This document shows positions 16,525 to 25,408 of a stretch of 64,000 bases of DNA, piece after piece. Origin of the DNA: Fontibacillus phaseoli (lineage in GTDB: Bacteria; Bacillota; Bacilli; Paenibacillales; Paenibacillaceae). The position numbers were made by a program, and so were the translations under genes. The stretch lies in the NCBI RefSeq assembly GCF_003337355.1, contig NZ_QPJW01000005.1, forward strand, positions 186,001 to 250,000. Direction: 5' to 3'. How positions within the stretch are numbered: position 1 is the stretch's first letter; each line of letters begins with the position of its first letter. The notes beneath the pieces are model-generated. The model searched no databases. It was not told the origin of the DNA and saw only the letters and a list, made by a program, of their open reading frames with translations.

Positions 16525-17559
16525 ATGCGTCATAATCACCGTTTATCCCGTATCACACTTACCCTGGCCCTGGCGGCGATGATCGCCATCGTGTCCGCCT
16601 GCGGCGGCAAAAGTGCGGCCAATTCTCAGCCGGACACCGCCACACCCGCCAAAGCGGCAGGCGGCACCAAAGAGCTAGTAATCGCCGAACCGGTGCATAG
16701 CACGGGCTATCTCCCGCTGTACATCGCGATCCGCAAAGGACTTTTCGAAGACGTCAACGTCAAAGTGGTCACCCTGTCGGGCGGGAGCGCCCATACGAAC
16801 GCTGTGCTCACCGATCAGGCCTTCGGCTTCATCGGCGGACCTGAGCATAACGCTTTTGCCAAAGCCAAAGGCGCGGAGCTTCGCGCCGTGGTCAATATCG
16901 TCAACCGCGGCAATGTTTATCTTGTCGCCCGCTCCGGGCTCGACCCAGGTACGGACATCGCCGCTTTTATGAAAGGCAAAATCGTCGCCGTATCACAATA
17001 CGGCGGAACGCCCAACTCCATCATCCGCTATTTGGCTAAGGAGTGGGGGCATGAGCTGGACAAGGATATCACACTGAAGGAGGTGGATAACGGGGCGATT
17101 CCGGCCATTTTGCAGCAGGGCCAGGGAGATGTGGCGGTTGTCACCGAGCCGGTCCTGACTCAGGGCATTCAGGAAGGCATTTGGGGCCAACCTTTTTACA
17201 ATGTCCCCCAAGAGCTTGGCCCCTACGCTTATTCAACGATTAACATCAAGCAGGACAGCATTACGGATGACCCTGAAACGGTGCAAAAGTTCGTTACCGG
17301 TATTCAAAAAGGACTTGAGTTTCTAAGAGACAATCACGAGGAAAGTATGGAAATTGCAAGACAGGAGTTCCCGACCATGGCTGAAGATCTGTTGGAGACC
17401 ACATTGAACCGTTCTTATGAAGATGAAATGTGGGAATACACCGGACAAATCAGCGAAGAAGCCGTTACTACCGGTTTGTCGGTCGTACTTGCTGCCGGGC
17501 TTTTGAAAGACGACGCCGTCGGATATGGAGACATTATCGATACGCAGTTTGTAAAATAA
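16525..17559 (+). CDS. ABC transporter substrate-binding lipoprotein (NMT1/SsuA-like)
   Basis: The solute-capturing subunit of the importer, anchored outside the membrane. A signal peptide ends in the lipobox IVSAC, giving lipidated Cys26. The mature part resembles NMT1/THI5/SsuA proteins: KELVIAEPVHSTGYLPLYIAIRKGLFED is typical of this fold. The family binds aromatic or sulfonated anions, pyrimidine precursors, nitrate and similar small molecules, so the ligand cannot be named. The following amidohydrolase gene suggests a carbamoylated or amide-bearing substrate (inference). The ATG at 16525 follows a GGAGG site at fair distance. Confidence 0.9.
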   Translation: MRHNHRLSRITLTLALAAMIAIVSACGGKSAANSQPDTATPAKAAGGTKELVIAEPVHSTGYLPLYIAIRKGLFEDVNVKVVTLSGGSAHTNAVLTDQAFGFIGGPEHNAFAKAKGAELRAVVNIVNRGNVYLVARSGLDPGTDIAAFMKGKIVAVSQYGGTPNSIIRYLAKEWGHELDKDITLKEVDNGAIPAILQQGQGDVAVVTEPVLTQGIQEGIWGQPFYNVPQELGPYAYSTINIKQDSITDDPETVQKFVTGIQKGLEFLRDNHEESMEIARQEFPTMAEDLLETTLNRSYEDEMWEYTGQISEEAVTTGLSVVLAAGLLKDDAVGYGDIIDTQFVK

Positions 17560-17587
17560 CTCAACTTTTCCAAGGAGGTTGTAAGAT

Positions 17588-18343
17588 ATGCGGATATGGG
17601 ACTCTTTTTTAACGGAACGGGACAAACTGGTTTTCGGTGGAGCGGGCTATGACGCCAAAGGAGGGTTCGGCAAGCGGCCCGCCCTGCTGGTCATTGACGT
17701 CAGCTACGCCTTCTGCGGACATATCAAGGAGCCGGTGCTTGATTCCATCCGGACTTGGCGCAACAGCTGCGGAGAGGAAGCCTGGAACGCGATTCCTTAC
17801 ATCCAGAAGCTGCTCGGAGCAGCCCGGGAACAGCATATCCCGATTTTCTATTCCACCGGCATCGACCGGCGTCCCGACGGTTTTGACGGGGGCGGCTGGA
17901 ACCGCAAAAACACCCGCTCCGAAGACAATGCCGGCGTTCCCGGCTATGGCGGCAACGAGATTGTACGCGAAATCGCCCCGCAGCCAAGCGACATTGTAAT
18001 CGAAAAACTGAAGCCTTCCGCCTTTCACGGCACCCCGCTCATCGGCTTTCTTACCGACCTCGGCATCGATACCCTGCTGATTTGCGGCACGACGACCGGC
18101 GGCTGCGTCCGTGCCAGCGTCATCGACGCCTTTTCTTGTAACCTCAATGTCGGCGTCGTGGAAGAATGCACGTTCGACCGTGGCCAGGCCTCGCATGCGA
18201 TCAACCTATTCGATATGAACGCCAAATACGCCGATGTAATCAGCACCGCCGAAGCTATAACTTACCTGGAGCAAACGGAAAAAGGATTGTTCGATCATAA
18301 AATTGACTTCAACGCCGCCCGCAGTCCTCAAGTTACAGCCTGA
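17588..18343 (+). CDS. Isochorismatase-family cysteine amidohydrolase (N-carbamoylsarcosine-amidase-like)
   Basis: The fold and residues are those of isochorismatase-like hydrolases: catalytic Asp37 in ALLVIDVSYAF, Lys142 in EKLKPSAFHGT and nucleophile Cys173 in TTTGGCVRAS. Members with the cysteine cleave amides or carbamoyl groups (N-carbamoylsarcosine, ureidoacrylate, maleamate, nicotinamide). At 251 residues it has the longer N-terminus (RIWDSFLTERDKLVF) seen in the carbamoylsarcosine and maleamate branch. The ATG follows AAGGAGG and lies 28 bases after the binding-protein gene, so it is the last gene of the ABC operon. It probably hydrolyses what the transporter imports, releasing ammonia (inference). 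Confidence 0.88.
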   Translation: MRIWDSFLTERDKLVFGGAGYDAKGGFGKRPALLVIDVSYAFCGHIKEPVLDSIRTWRNSCGEEAWNAIPYIQKLLGAAREQHIPIFYSTGIDRRPDGFDGGGWNRKNTRSEDNAGVPGYGGNEIVREIAPQPSDIVIEKLKPSAFHGTPLIGFLTDLGIDTLLICGTTTGGCVRASVIDAFSCNLNVGVVEECTFDRGQASHAINLFDMNAKYADVISTAEAITYLEQTEKGLFDHKIDFNAARSPQVTA

Positions 18344-18365
18344 TCCCGCCAGGAATGCATCCAAT

Positions 18366-18399
18366 ACGGAGCCCTCTCTCACGGGGCTCCGTTTTCTTT
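18366..18399 (+). terminator. Terminator after the amidohydrolase gene
   Basis: The arms ACGGAGCCC and GGGCTCCGT pair around an 8-base loop, followed by TTTTCTTT. It separates the ABC-hydrolase operon from the MFS gene, although read-through is possible. Confidence 0.85.
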
Positions 18400-18424
18400 G
18401 CCGCAAACAATAGGAGGTACGGCC

Positions 18425-19714
18425 ATGTCCAAGCACTCATCGCATTTTTCATCTTCTCTCTACAATCCGCTTTGGATTTCGATTTCTTGCGGCCTGTACT
18501 GGTTTGCTTTCTCGTTGACCCGCCCGATCATATCTCTGTACGCCTCTTCTCTCGGCATGGAAGGGATCGGGGTCGGCGCCGTATTGGCCGTCTATTCCCT
18601 GATGCCCCTAATCGCCGCCATTCCCGGAGGCCTGATCGCCGACCGGCTCGGGCGCACCTTCGTGCTGCGCATCGGCTCGGTGACCATGCTCGCGAGCGGT
18701 CTGCTCTACTGGCTGTCCTCCGGCCCCGGACTGCTGGCGCTCGCGCAGCTTCTGGCCGGTCTCGGCCAAATGGCGGTTTGGCTGGCGGTTCAGGTGCTGA
18801 TAACCGAAGGACCGAAACAAGGCAGCGAAAGCAGGTTCGCCACGTTCTCCCTCTATATGGCGCTAGGCCAGATGATCGCCCCGGTTTTATCGGGTTTTTT
18901 GTCGGATCATTACGGCTATTCCGTGGTCTTTGCAGGATACACGCTCACCAGTCTTCTGCTCATTTTGACCGCCTGGCGATGCAAAGAATCCGCTCCTGAC
19001 GCCGCGGGATCGGCTTTAACAAAAATTTCCCGACTGCCGGAAAATAAGGGCCGGCATGCCAAAACAGCAGCTTTTTTCCAACAATGTGCAGCCTTGTTGA
19101 AAAACCGTTACTTTGCCGTTATTTTGCTGACGACGTTCATCTCGCTGTTCATTCTGGACGTACGGACGACTTACTTGCCGATCCAGCTTCAATCGCTGGA
19201 GATGTCGAACACCAAAGTCGGGTTGCTTGTCTCGGCAGGGGCGCTGTCCGCCGTATTCGTCCGTCCGATTTATCCGCTGCTGATGGCCAGGCTTCCTTTC
19301 TCCCGGCTGTTGATCCTTACTTACGCCGTCTCGCTGCTATTAATGTTCGTCACCCCGCTGCTGACCAATTATTACGCATTAATGGCGCTCGTTCTGATCA
19401 CCGGCCTCGCGCTCGGCATCAATCAGCCTATGACGCTGTCCATGATCGCAAGCTCGACCGCTCCCGAAGAACGCGGGCTCGGCATCGGGCTCCGGCTCAT
19501 GGCCAATCGGGCGGCCCAATTAATGAACCCGTTGCTGTTCGGGGCATTCACGTCCATGGTTAACCTCGGAACCGCCTTTTTACTGGTCGGACTAATCCTT
19601 CTGCTTAGCTGTTCATTCACGGTGTGGTTGTATTCCACAACAGAGGCCGGGCGGGAAAAGTCGGTTCGTTCCGAAGACCTGCCCGCAGGCAAAACAAGCC
19701 CCCGAGTTCGATAA
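18425..19714 (+). CDS. MFS transporter
   Basis: A major facilitator carrier of about 429 residues with 12 hydrophobic helices. The loop 2-3 motif is seen as GGLIADRLGRTFVLRIG. The closest general type is the drug/H+ antiporter-like MFS_1 group; substrate and direction are not evident. The ATG at 18425 has a TAGGAGG site 7 bases upstream; the earlier in-frame TTG at 18398 does not. It lies downstream of the terminated ABC-hydrolase operon on the same strand and may export a product of that pathway or act independently. Confidence 0.85.
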   Translation: MSKHSSHFSSSLYNPLWISISCGLYWFAFSLTRPIISLYASSLGMEGIGVGAVLAVYSLMPLIAAIPGGLIADRLGRTFVLRIGSVTMLASGLLYWLSSGPGLLALAQLLAGLGQMAVWLAVQVLITEGPKQGSESRFATFSLYMALGQMIAPVLSGFLSDHYGYSVVFAGYTLTSLLLILTAWRCKESAPDAAGSALTKISRLPENKGRHAKTAAFFQQCAALLKNRYFAVILLTTFISLFILDVRTTYLPIQLQSLEMSNTKVGLLVSAGALSAVFVRPIYPLLMARLPFSRLLILTYAVSLLLMFVTPLLTNYYALMALVLITGLALGINQPMTLSMIASSTAPEERGLGIGLRLMANRAAQLMNPLLFGAFTSMVNLGTAFLLVGLILLLSCSFTVWLYSTTEAGREKSVRSEDLPAGKTSPRVR

Positions 19715-19732
19715 TGAATCGGGGGCTTGTTT
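19692..19732. terminator. Bidirectional terminator between the MFS and TM2 genes
   Basis: The arms AAACAAGCCCCCGA and TCGGGGGCTTGTTT form a 14-bp stem; the MFS stop codon is in the loop. A/T-rich flanks on both sides let it serve both converging genes. Confidence 0.8.
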
Positions 19733-19737
19733 GCATT

Positions 19738-20094
19738 TCAAGAATTAGATCGGATAGGTCGGCGAAATGCCTCTGTTGTACAAAATTGATCGATAAGCTG
19801 GTTCTCAAGCTTCGCATTCTCTTCCTTCACCCAAGTGTGGGTCAGAAATGCTTCCACAATTCACCAGACGGACGTAACGATCATCCCGATTACCGTAATC
19901 GATAAAACAAGCTGGGCAACCGCGCTGCCCGTCTTGCCCATATAAAACCGGTGGCCGCCGAAAAGGCCGAGGAAGTACCAGAGCACATAGGCTATCACCA
20001 TATTCTTTCCTCTGTTTTTGACCTCGGATTCCAGAAGCATCAGCTCCCGTGCATCCAGTTGGCTCTTCCTGCCCAAGTTATAATTCAAACTCAT
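19738..20094 (-). pseudogene. TM2-domain membrane protein gene interrupted by an in-frame TGA
   Basis: The N-terminal 77 codons encode a charged start, then YVLWYFLGLFGGHRFYMGKTG, the hallmark of TM2 domains, and the beginning of the second helix. A TGA at 19861-19863 then stops the frame. Reading on in the same frame gives IVEAFLTHTWVKEENAKLEN and a final stop at 19738-19740. Relatives have a WW pair in which the second Trp (TGG) falls exactly at this TGA, so a single G-to-A change explains it. The truncated product would lack half of helix 2 and the conserved tail. Alternatives are read-through, sequencing error or a tolerated shorter protein. TM2 function is not established. Confidence 0.75.
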
Positions 20095-20162
20095 TCAATT
20101 CCCTCCGTTATCTGATATCAATGACTTTAGTATACAAACCGCTACAGCAATACAAAATTATC

Positions 20163-20202
20163 CAAAAAAATACGGGCTCACCCGGTCAAGGCAAGCCCGT
20201 AT
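20163..20202 (-). terminator. Rho-independent terminator of ychF
   Basis: Read on the minus strand, TACGGGCT pairs with AGCCCGTA and is followed by seven T. It starts a dozen bases after the ychF stop. Confidence 0.88.
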
Positions 20203-20213
20203 ATATTTAACGC

Positions 20214-21314
20214 TTATACATTAAAGCGGAAATGCATCACATCGCCGTCCTGCACGATGTACTCCTTGCCTTCCAGGCGCAGCTGTCCGCGTTCTTTCGC
20301 CGCGTTCATCGAGCCGGCCGCCATCAAATCGTTGTAGGAAACGACTTCCGCGCGGATAAAGCCGCGTTCGAAATCGGAGTGGATAACGCCTGCCGCTCCC
20401 GGCGCTTTCGTTCCTTTGCGGATCGTCCAGGCACGCACTTCCTGCACCCCTGCTGTAAAGTAAGTGTATAATCCCAGCAAGCGGTAAGCCGCCTGGATCA
20501 AGCGGTCCAAGCCGGAAGCCTGCAAACCGAGTTCTTCCAGGAACATCGCTTTGTCTTCTCCTTCGAGCTCGGCGATTTCCGCTTCCACTTTGGCGCTGAT
20601 CGGCACGACTTCGGCATTTTCAGCCGCCGCAAATTCACGTACTTGCTGCACAAACGGATTGCTATCCGCTTCCGTAACGCCGTCTTCGCTGACATTGGCC
20701 GCATACAGCACCGGCTTGAGCGTCAAAAGATGCAGATCGCGAACGATCAGCTTCTCGTCGTCCGACAACTCCACGCTGCGCGCGGGCTGGTCGTTGTAGA
20801 GCGCCTCTTTGACGCGCTCCAGCACTTCCACTTCCTGCGCATATTGCTTGTTGCCGCCCTTCATATTTTTGCGGGAACGTTCGATCCGCTTTTCCACGCT
20901 GTCCAGATCGGCCAAAATCAATTCCAGATTAATCGTTTGGATATCGCTGATCGGATTGATTTTACCGTCGACATGCGTGATGTTCTCATCCTCAAAGCAA
21001 CGAACGACATGCACGATGGCATCCACTTCACGGATATGGGCCAAAAACTTATTACCCAGTCCCTCGCCTTTGCTCGCCCCGCGAACCAGCCCGGCAATAT
21101 CGACAAATTCGAATGCCGTAGGTACTGTACGGTTAGGTACGACAAGTTCAGTCAGTTTATCAAGGCGTTCGTCCGGAACCTCAACGACCCCTACGTTCGG
21201 ATCGATCGTACAAAAGGGATAGTTGGCGGATTCCGCTCCCGCCTGGGTAATCGCGTTAAACAGCGTGGATTTCCCGACATTCGGAAGGCCCACAATTCCT
21301 GCCTTTAAAGCCAT
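20214..21314 (-). CDS. ychF: Redox-regulated P-loop ATPase YchF (Obg-like)
   Basis: A universally conserved TRAFAC-class NTPase that prefers ATP and associates with ribosomes; it influences oxidative stress responses. The G1 motif [13 protein letters not shown] is at residues 9-21, the G3 region is [22 protein letters not shown] and a TGS domain ends the protein ([19 protein letters not shown]). The 366-residue length is standard. The ATG at 21314 follows GGAG. It is a single gene with its own terminator. Confidence 0.97.
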   Translation of the reverse strand: MALKAGIVGLPNVGKSTLFNAITQAGAESANYPFCTIDPNVGVVEVPDERLDKLTELVVPNRTVPTAFEFVDIAGLVRGASKGEGLGNKFLAHIREVDAIVHVVRCFEDENITHVDGKINPISDIQTINLELILADLDSVEKRIERSRKNMKGGNKQYAQEVEVLERVKEALYNDQPARSVELSDDEKLIVRDLHLLTLKPVLYAANVSEDGVTEADSNPFVQQVREFAAAENAEVVPISAKVEAEIAELEGEDKAMFLEELGLQASGLDRLIQAAYRLLGLYTYFTAGVQEVRAWTIRKGTKAPGAAGVIHSDFERGFIRAEVVSYNDLMAAGSMNAAKERGQLRLEGKEYIVQDGDVMHFRFNV

Positions 21315-21465
21315 ATCTATGACAACTCCTCATTCTTGTAAATTGCTCATCTTCTTCAACCATAGTACCTATCCCCCGGCCAGATTTCAAGGACATCTCC
21401 AAATAAGTTGAAGGATTCTCCAAAAAAAAGGAGAGCTTATCCTGCAAAGCGCTCCCTTTTTCGAA

Positions 21466-21936
21466 TTACAGTTTTTTTCTCATTACCATGTCGGTCGTTT
21501 CGTAGCCCATCTTTTGATACAGGCCGTAGGCCCTCCGATTGTGTCCGAATACGTGCAAGCCGATGCTGACCGCCCCTTGTTCCCGGGCTTTTTCATCCAA
21601 CGCCTGCAGCGTCTGTTTGCCGAATCCTTTTCCCTGGTAAGCCTCATGAATGACGATGTCGAAAATAAAAGCCTCCCTGCCCTTCTTGCTTTCGCTGAAC
21701 TGGACCCATAAATTTCCGATCGGGGTTCCTTCAGCAGCATCAAGCACCGTGTACAAAAAGGCATCCTTCGTCGCCAGGCCTTCCGGCAGCAACTGGCTGA
21801 TCGCTTGCTCGGATAGGGAGGCTGCTTCTTCTTCCCCCCAAGTCCCTGCGACCGTTTTCTCGACGGCATAGTCATGCACCGTGCGGGTCCGGTACGCCTG
21901 AAACTCACTGTCATCCATCGTTCTAAGTTCAACCAT
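21466..21936 (-). CDS. GNAT-family N-acetyltransferase
   Basis: A 156-residue single-domain GNAT enzyme that would use acetyl-CoA. The acetyl-CoA-binding motif A is seen as FDIVIHEAYQGKGFGKQTLQALDEKA (Q/R-x-x-G-x-G/A form), and NRRAYGLYQKMGYETT is the typical C-terminal block. Its acceptor is unknown. The ATG at 21936 follows GGAGGAA. It appears to be monocistronic between ychF and the ECF transporter genes. Confidence 0.88.
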   Translation of the reverse strand: MVELRTMDDSEFQAYRTRTVHDYAVEKTVAGTWGEEEAASLSEQAISQLLPEGLATKDAFLYTVLDAAEGTPIGNLWVQFSESKKGREAFIFDIVIHEAYQGKGFGKQTLQALDEKAREQGAVSIGLHVFGHNRRAYGLYQKMGYETTDMVMRKKL

Positions 21937-22026
21937 GAAAAATTCCTCCTCTCCGGTTCATTATATAATAGCCGGATAACCGGCTAACGCTTTGAAGACT
22001 TGACGATTTAATGACAACTTGCCCGC

Positions 22027-22857
22027 TTACAAAAACGGATACCAGAACTTTTCCACCCAAAGTCCCTTCATCAAAATGGCTCCCCCCAACAGCAGCACAC
22101 AGAGCAACAGTACGAGCTTGTCGCTGCGCGACATCCGTGTGCCCATGTACCAAGTGCGTTTCGCGCCGGTGCCGAAACCGCGCAGATCCATCGCGTTCGA
22201 CACCGACTCGATGTGCTGAAGCGAAGACTGCAGCAACGGCACGACGACCAGCGAAAGGTTTTTCATTCGGCGCCACAAATTGCCGTCCCCGCGCGAAATG
22301 CCCAGACCCCGCATCTGCATGGCGTTCAGGATGTTTTTGAACTCCTGGGTCAGGTCCGGGATATACCGGAACGCAATGCTGACCGCATAGGCCATTTTGT
22401 AGGGAATTCCCAATTTGTTGAGGCTCGCCGCAAACCGGCTCGGATGGGTCGTGAAAATGAACAGCATCGTGATCGGCAGCAGGGTTAAATACTTCGCGGA
22501 TAAAGTCAGAACGTAAAAGAGCGTCTCCCCGTTAATCGTATCGTACCCGACCGGAATCAGCGGCGTATTGCTGCCGGTCAGGCTTGAACCGAAGCGGGGG
22601 GTGATAATCAAAATGAAGATGCTGTTGATCAGCGTAAATACCATCAACACCCAAAACAACAACGCCATGCGCCTGACCGGAATCCGGGCCAGAAGCAGCA
22701 TGCCGACGCCCGCGGCGAGCATTACGGCGAACACCCGCAGGTCGAGGAACAGAAAGGTGACCCCGGTCCATACCAGGAGAAGGATCAGTTTGACGGCGCC
22801 GTCGAGCCGGTGAAAAAAAGAATTCCCCTCGACGTACAGACTACCGGCTTTACTCAT
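22027..22857 (-). CDS. ecfT: ECF transporter transmembrane protein EcfT
   Basis: The coupling membrane subunit of an energy-coupling-factor vitamin importer. Five or more hydrophobic helices are followed by the cytosolic coupling helices with the family motif MQMRGLGISRGDG and a second AMDLRGFGTG; such Ala-Arg-Gly motifs contact the two ATPases. At 276 residues it is normal for the family. Its start overlaps the end of the upstream ATPase gene by 8 bases, which suggests coupled translation. A complete ECF set (S component, fused ATPases, T component) is encoded at 22027-25207. Confidence 0.92.
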   Translation of the reverse strand: MSKAGSLYVEGNSFFHRLDGAVKLILLLVWTGVTFLFLDLRVFAVMLAAGVGMLLLARIPVRRMALLFWVLMVFTLINSIFILIITPRFGSSLTGSNTPLIPVGYDTINGETLFYVLTLSAKYLTLLPITMLFIFTTHPSRFAASLNKLGIPYKMAYAVSIAFRYIPDLTQEFKNILNAMQMRGLGISRGDGNLWRRMKNLSLVVVPLLQSSLQHIESVSNAMDLRGFGTGAKRTWYMGTRMSRSDKLVLLLCVLLLGGAILMKGLWVEKFWYPFL

Positions 22858-24631
22858 CGGCTCGTTTCACCTTCTTTTCCGCGTCGATGAAAGCTTGCAC
22901 GAACGAAGCCGGCGAGGACAACCCCCAGCTTTTCGCGAAACGCGACAGGCTTGTCTCCCTGAGGCGGGCCTTACTTGTCACCCCGCTGTCCGAGAGAATC
23001 GGCGCTACCCGATCTGCGGCGATAACCCGGCCCTCCGCCATGACTACGGCGCGGTCCGCATATTCCAACGCCAGATGCATGTCATGGGTGATAAACAAAA
23101 AAGCCATCCCCAGATCGGCAAGCCCATCGATAAAATCCATAAATTCGGTATAATGACGATAATCCTGGCCCGCCGTAGGTTCGTCGAGAATCATCAACTT
23201 CGGCTCCAGCGCCAGAATCGAAGCGATGGTCAACCTTTTTTTCTGACCGAAGCTCAAGCCGGATACCGGCCAGTTGCGGTAAGGGTATAGCCCGCAAATA
23301 CGCAGCGCTTCGTCGGTCCTGCGCTCCAGCTCCGACGAGGGCACTCCCCTTGCCATGAGACCGAGCCCGATTTCGTCGCGAATCATATGTTGGGTGATCA
23401 TATGATTCGGATTTTGCATGACATATCCGATTTCCGCGCCTCTTTGGCGGATGGACCATCTGCTCAAATCCTCACCCCGAAAGGCGATTTTCCCGGAGCG
23501 CGGCTTCAAAATGCCGGTAATCAAGCCGGACAGCGTCGACTTGCCCGCTCCGTTGCTTCCTAACAGAGCCACCCGCTCTCCTTCGTGGATGGAGAGCGTG
23601 ACCCCGCTGACGGCGTCACTACCGGGACCGTAGGCGAAGGAGACCTGCCGCAGTTCGAGCAGCGGCGCTCCCGCGTTTCGACCTACTGCCGTCGCCGGAT
23701 CATGATGAACCGATGACGTCCAGGCCTCCAACCGGCTGCGGATCCCTTCTTTCACGGAATGATCTCCGTTACCCGCAATATCGCCGTTCCCCGCATCGTC
23801 CTCCGGGGAGACTTGCACTCCCTCCGGCGTGCCGAGTCCCGTCAGCCCGCTGATCCCGACGCCGGCATACCCCAGCGCATTCAAGTAGAGCGGCTGCCGT
23901 AAGCCGTAACGGGGCAGCAGCCCTTCCCTCAGCAGAGTCTCCGGAGAGCCTACAGCGGCAATTTCCCCTTCGTTCATTACGACGATCCGGTCGATCGGCT
24001 GGGCAAGCACATCCTCTACCCGGTGCTCGATGATAATGACCGTCGTTTCCCCACGCCGGTGGATATCCTGTATCAATTGCATCGCCCGGACGCCGCTGGC
24101 TGGATCCAGGTTGGCCAGCGGTTCATCGAACAGCAAAATATCTCCTTGGGTCGACAACACGCCGGCCAGGGAGACGCTCTGCTTCTGCCCCCCTGACAAA
24201 TCCTGCGGACCTTGTCCCTCGTAGTCCAGCATGCCGACCAGTTCGAGAGCCGTGATCACCCGCGCTTTCATCTCCGATTGCGGAACCTGCTCATTCTCCA
24301 TTTGAAACGCCACATCTTCCCCTACCGTCTGCCCGACAAACTGGGCATCGGGATTTTGCAAAATGGTGCCCACACTGCTGCTGCGCTCAAATATCCCTAG
24401 CTCGGTCATTTCCTCGCCGTTTATGTACAGCCCGCCCGACACCTCTCCCCCATAAGAAAAAGGAATAAGCCCATTGATACAATGGGCTAGCGTTGATTTG
24501 CCGGAGCCGCTCGGTCCGGCAATCCAGATTTTTTCCCCGGGCGCAATGTCCAGATCAATATTTTTCAGCGTTGGCTGGGTTTGACTTTTGTAGCGGAAAC
24601 TGAAATTCCGAAATGAAATCACCGGTTGCAT
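22850..24631 (-). CDS. ECF transporter ATPase, two ABC domains fused (EcfA-EcfA')
   Basis: A single 593-residue chain with two ATP-binding cassettes. Domain 1 has Walker A GPSGSGKSTLAHC, signature LSGGQKQSVSLAG and Walker B ILLFDEPLANLD. Domain 2 (from about residue 320) has GSNGAGKSTLSG, signature LSFGQKKRLTIAS and LMILDEPTAGQD. A hydrophilic linker (about residues 265-315) joins them. In many ECF systems these are two separate genes; fused forms like YkoD occur. It would drive the EcfT/S complex. It lies 15 bases after the S-component gene. Confidence 0.93.
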   Translation of the reverse strand: MQPVISFRNFSFRYKSQTQPTLKNIDLDIAPGEKIWIAGPSGSGKSTLAHCINGLIPFSYGGEVSGGLYINGEEMTELGIFERSSSVGTILQNPDAQFVGQTVGEDVAFQMENEQVPQSEMKARVITALELVGMLDYEGQGPQDLSGGQKQSVSLAGVLSTQGDILLFDEPLANLDPASGVRAMQLIQDIHRRGETTVIIIEHRVEDVLAQPIDRIVVMNEGEIAAVGSPETLLREGLLPRYGLRQPLYLNALGYAGVGISGLTGLGTPEGVQVSPEDDAGNGDIAGNGDHSVKEGIRSRLEAWTSSVHHDPATAVGRNAGAPLLELRQVSFAYGPGSDAVSGVTLSIHEGERVALLGSNGAGKSTLSGLITGILKPRSGKIAFRGEDLSRWSIRQRGAEIGYVMQNPNHMITQHMIRDEIGLGLMARGVPSSELERRTDEALRICGLYPYRNWPVSGLSFGQKKRLTIASILALEPKLMILDEPTAGQDYRHYTEFMDFIDGLADLGMAFLFITHDMHLALEYADRAVVMAEGRVIAADRVAPILSDSGVTSKARLRETSLSRFAKSWGLSSPASFVQAFIDAEKKVKRADE

Positions 24632-24646
24632 AGTCGCTGGTTACTC

Positions 24647-25207
24647 CTATCTCTCCACCGTCAAATTCGTATTGTTCCGGTTGCGTTTGGCGTACGCCCA
24701 AACCGCAGGAATACCGAGAATCACGAATACGGCTGAGTTCGCCAATCCGGCGGATACCGTTTGAATGACGATTTTATCGTTCGGTTCGCCCATGACATAA
24801 ATATCGAACAATCCCGAGAAAGCGAGAGAAGCGAAAATCCCGACCAGCCCGTAAATCAACAACTGGATCACGTGGCTCTTCCGGATGGCTCCGTCCTGTG
24901 GGTTAAAATCTTTGGACAGATAAACCAGCCCCATAAATGCCGCCGTAATCCCGGATCCGAGCGCCCAGCCCCACCAGACGGTACCGCTGGTAAGAAAATC
25001 GTTGATGATATGGCCGATCAATCCGGCCAGAAACCCTACTACAGGTCCGAACAGCGCACCAAAGATCGCGAGCAATGCTACGGCCGGTCGAAGCTGAGTA
25101 TCCGGCGCGATCGGAATGCCGATCCAACTCGTCGCCCCGTACAACTCCGCCCCGATCCCAATCGTCACCACCGTTCGGGTATTCCATTTCCAAATCGATG
25201 TTTTCAT
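24647..25207 (-). CDS. ECF transporter S component, UPF0397 family
   Basis: The substrate-binding membrane subunit of the importer: 186 residues and five or six hydrophobic helices. The UPF0397 signature is clear: TVVTIGIGAELYG, IPIAPDTQLRPAVALL and GALFGPVVGFLAGLIGHIINDF. The family is annotated as ECF_ribofla_trS, but experimental substrates are few, so a vitamin or related compound is the safe call. The ATG at 25207 follows GGGGGAGA. It is the first gene of the S-A-T operon. No FMN, TPP or THF riboswitch consensus was recognised in the leader. Confidence 0.9.
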   Translation of the reverse strand: MKTSIWKWNTRTVVTIGIGAELYGATSWIGIPIAPDTQLRPAVALLAIFGALFGPVVGFLAGLIGHIINDFLTSGTVWWGWALGSGITAAFMGLVYLSKDFNPQDGAIRKSHVIQLLIYGLVGIFASLAFSGLFDIYVMGEPNDKIVIQTVSAGLANSAVFVILGIPAVWAYAKRNRNNTNLTVER

Positions 25208-25323
25208 TACATCTCCCCCTTTATTTCAGAAGTCTTCAGAGCCGTCCAGAAAATGCTCTGAGCTCTTCAGTCGCTGCCGTGCCGCCGCTGGAGGTTGCTC
25301 CTGTTGCCGTGCCGGCGGCCAGG

Positions 25324-25365
25324 CTTCTAACTTCAATATAATGGGAATGTTTCAGAAACGCAATG
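25324..25365 (-). promoter_or_regulatory. Putative sigma-A promoter of the ECF operon
   Basis: On the minus strand TTGCGT, 17 bases, then TATATT, about 120-150 bases before the S-component start. Its position suits an ECF operon promoter with a G+C-rich leader (about 25215-25330). Confidence 0.5.
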
Positions 25366-25408
25366 AAAAATTCATTGTAATCTGCCCGGATTTATAAGAA
25401 TAATCCGG

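Noticed and set aside
25215-25330. Possible FMN, TPP or THF riboswitch before the ECF operon
   Set aside because: None of the conserved segments of these classes was found on reading the leader; only a G+C-rich repeat-like stretch is visible.
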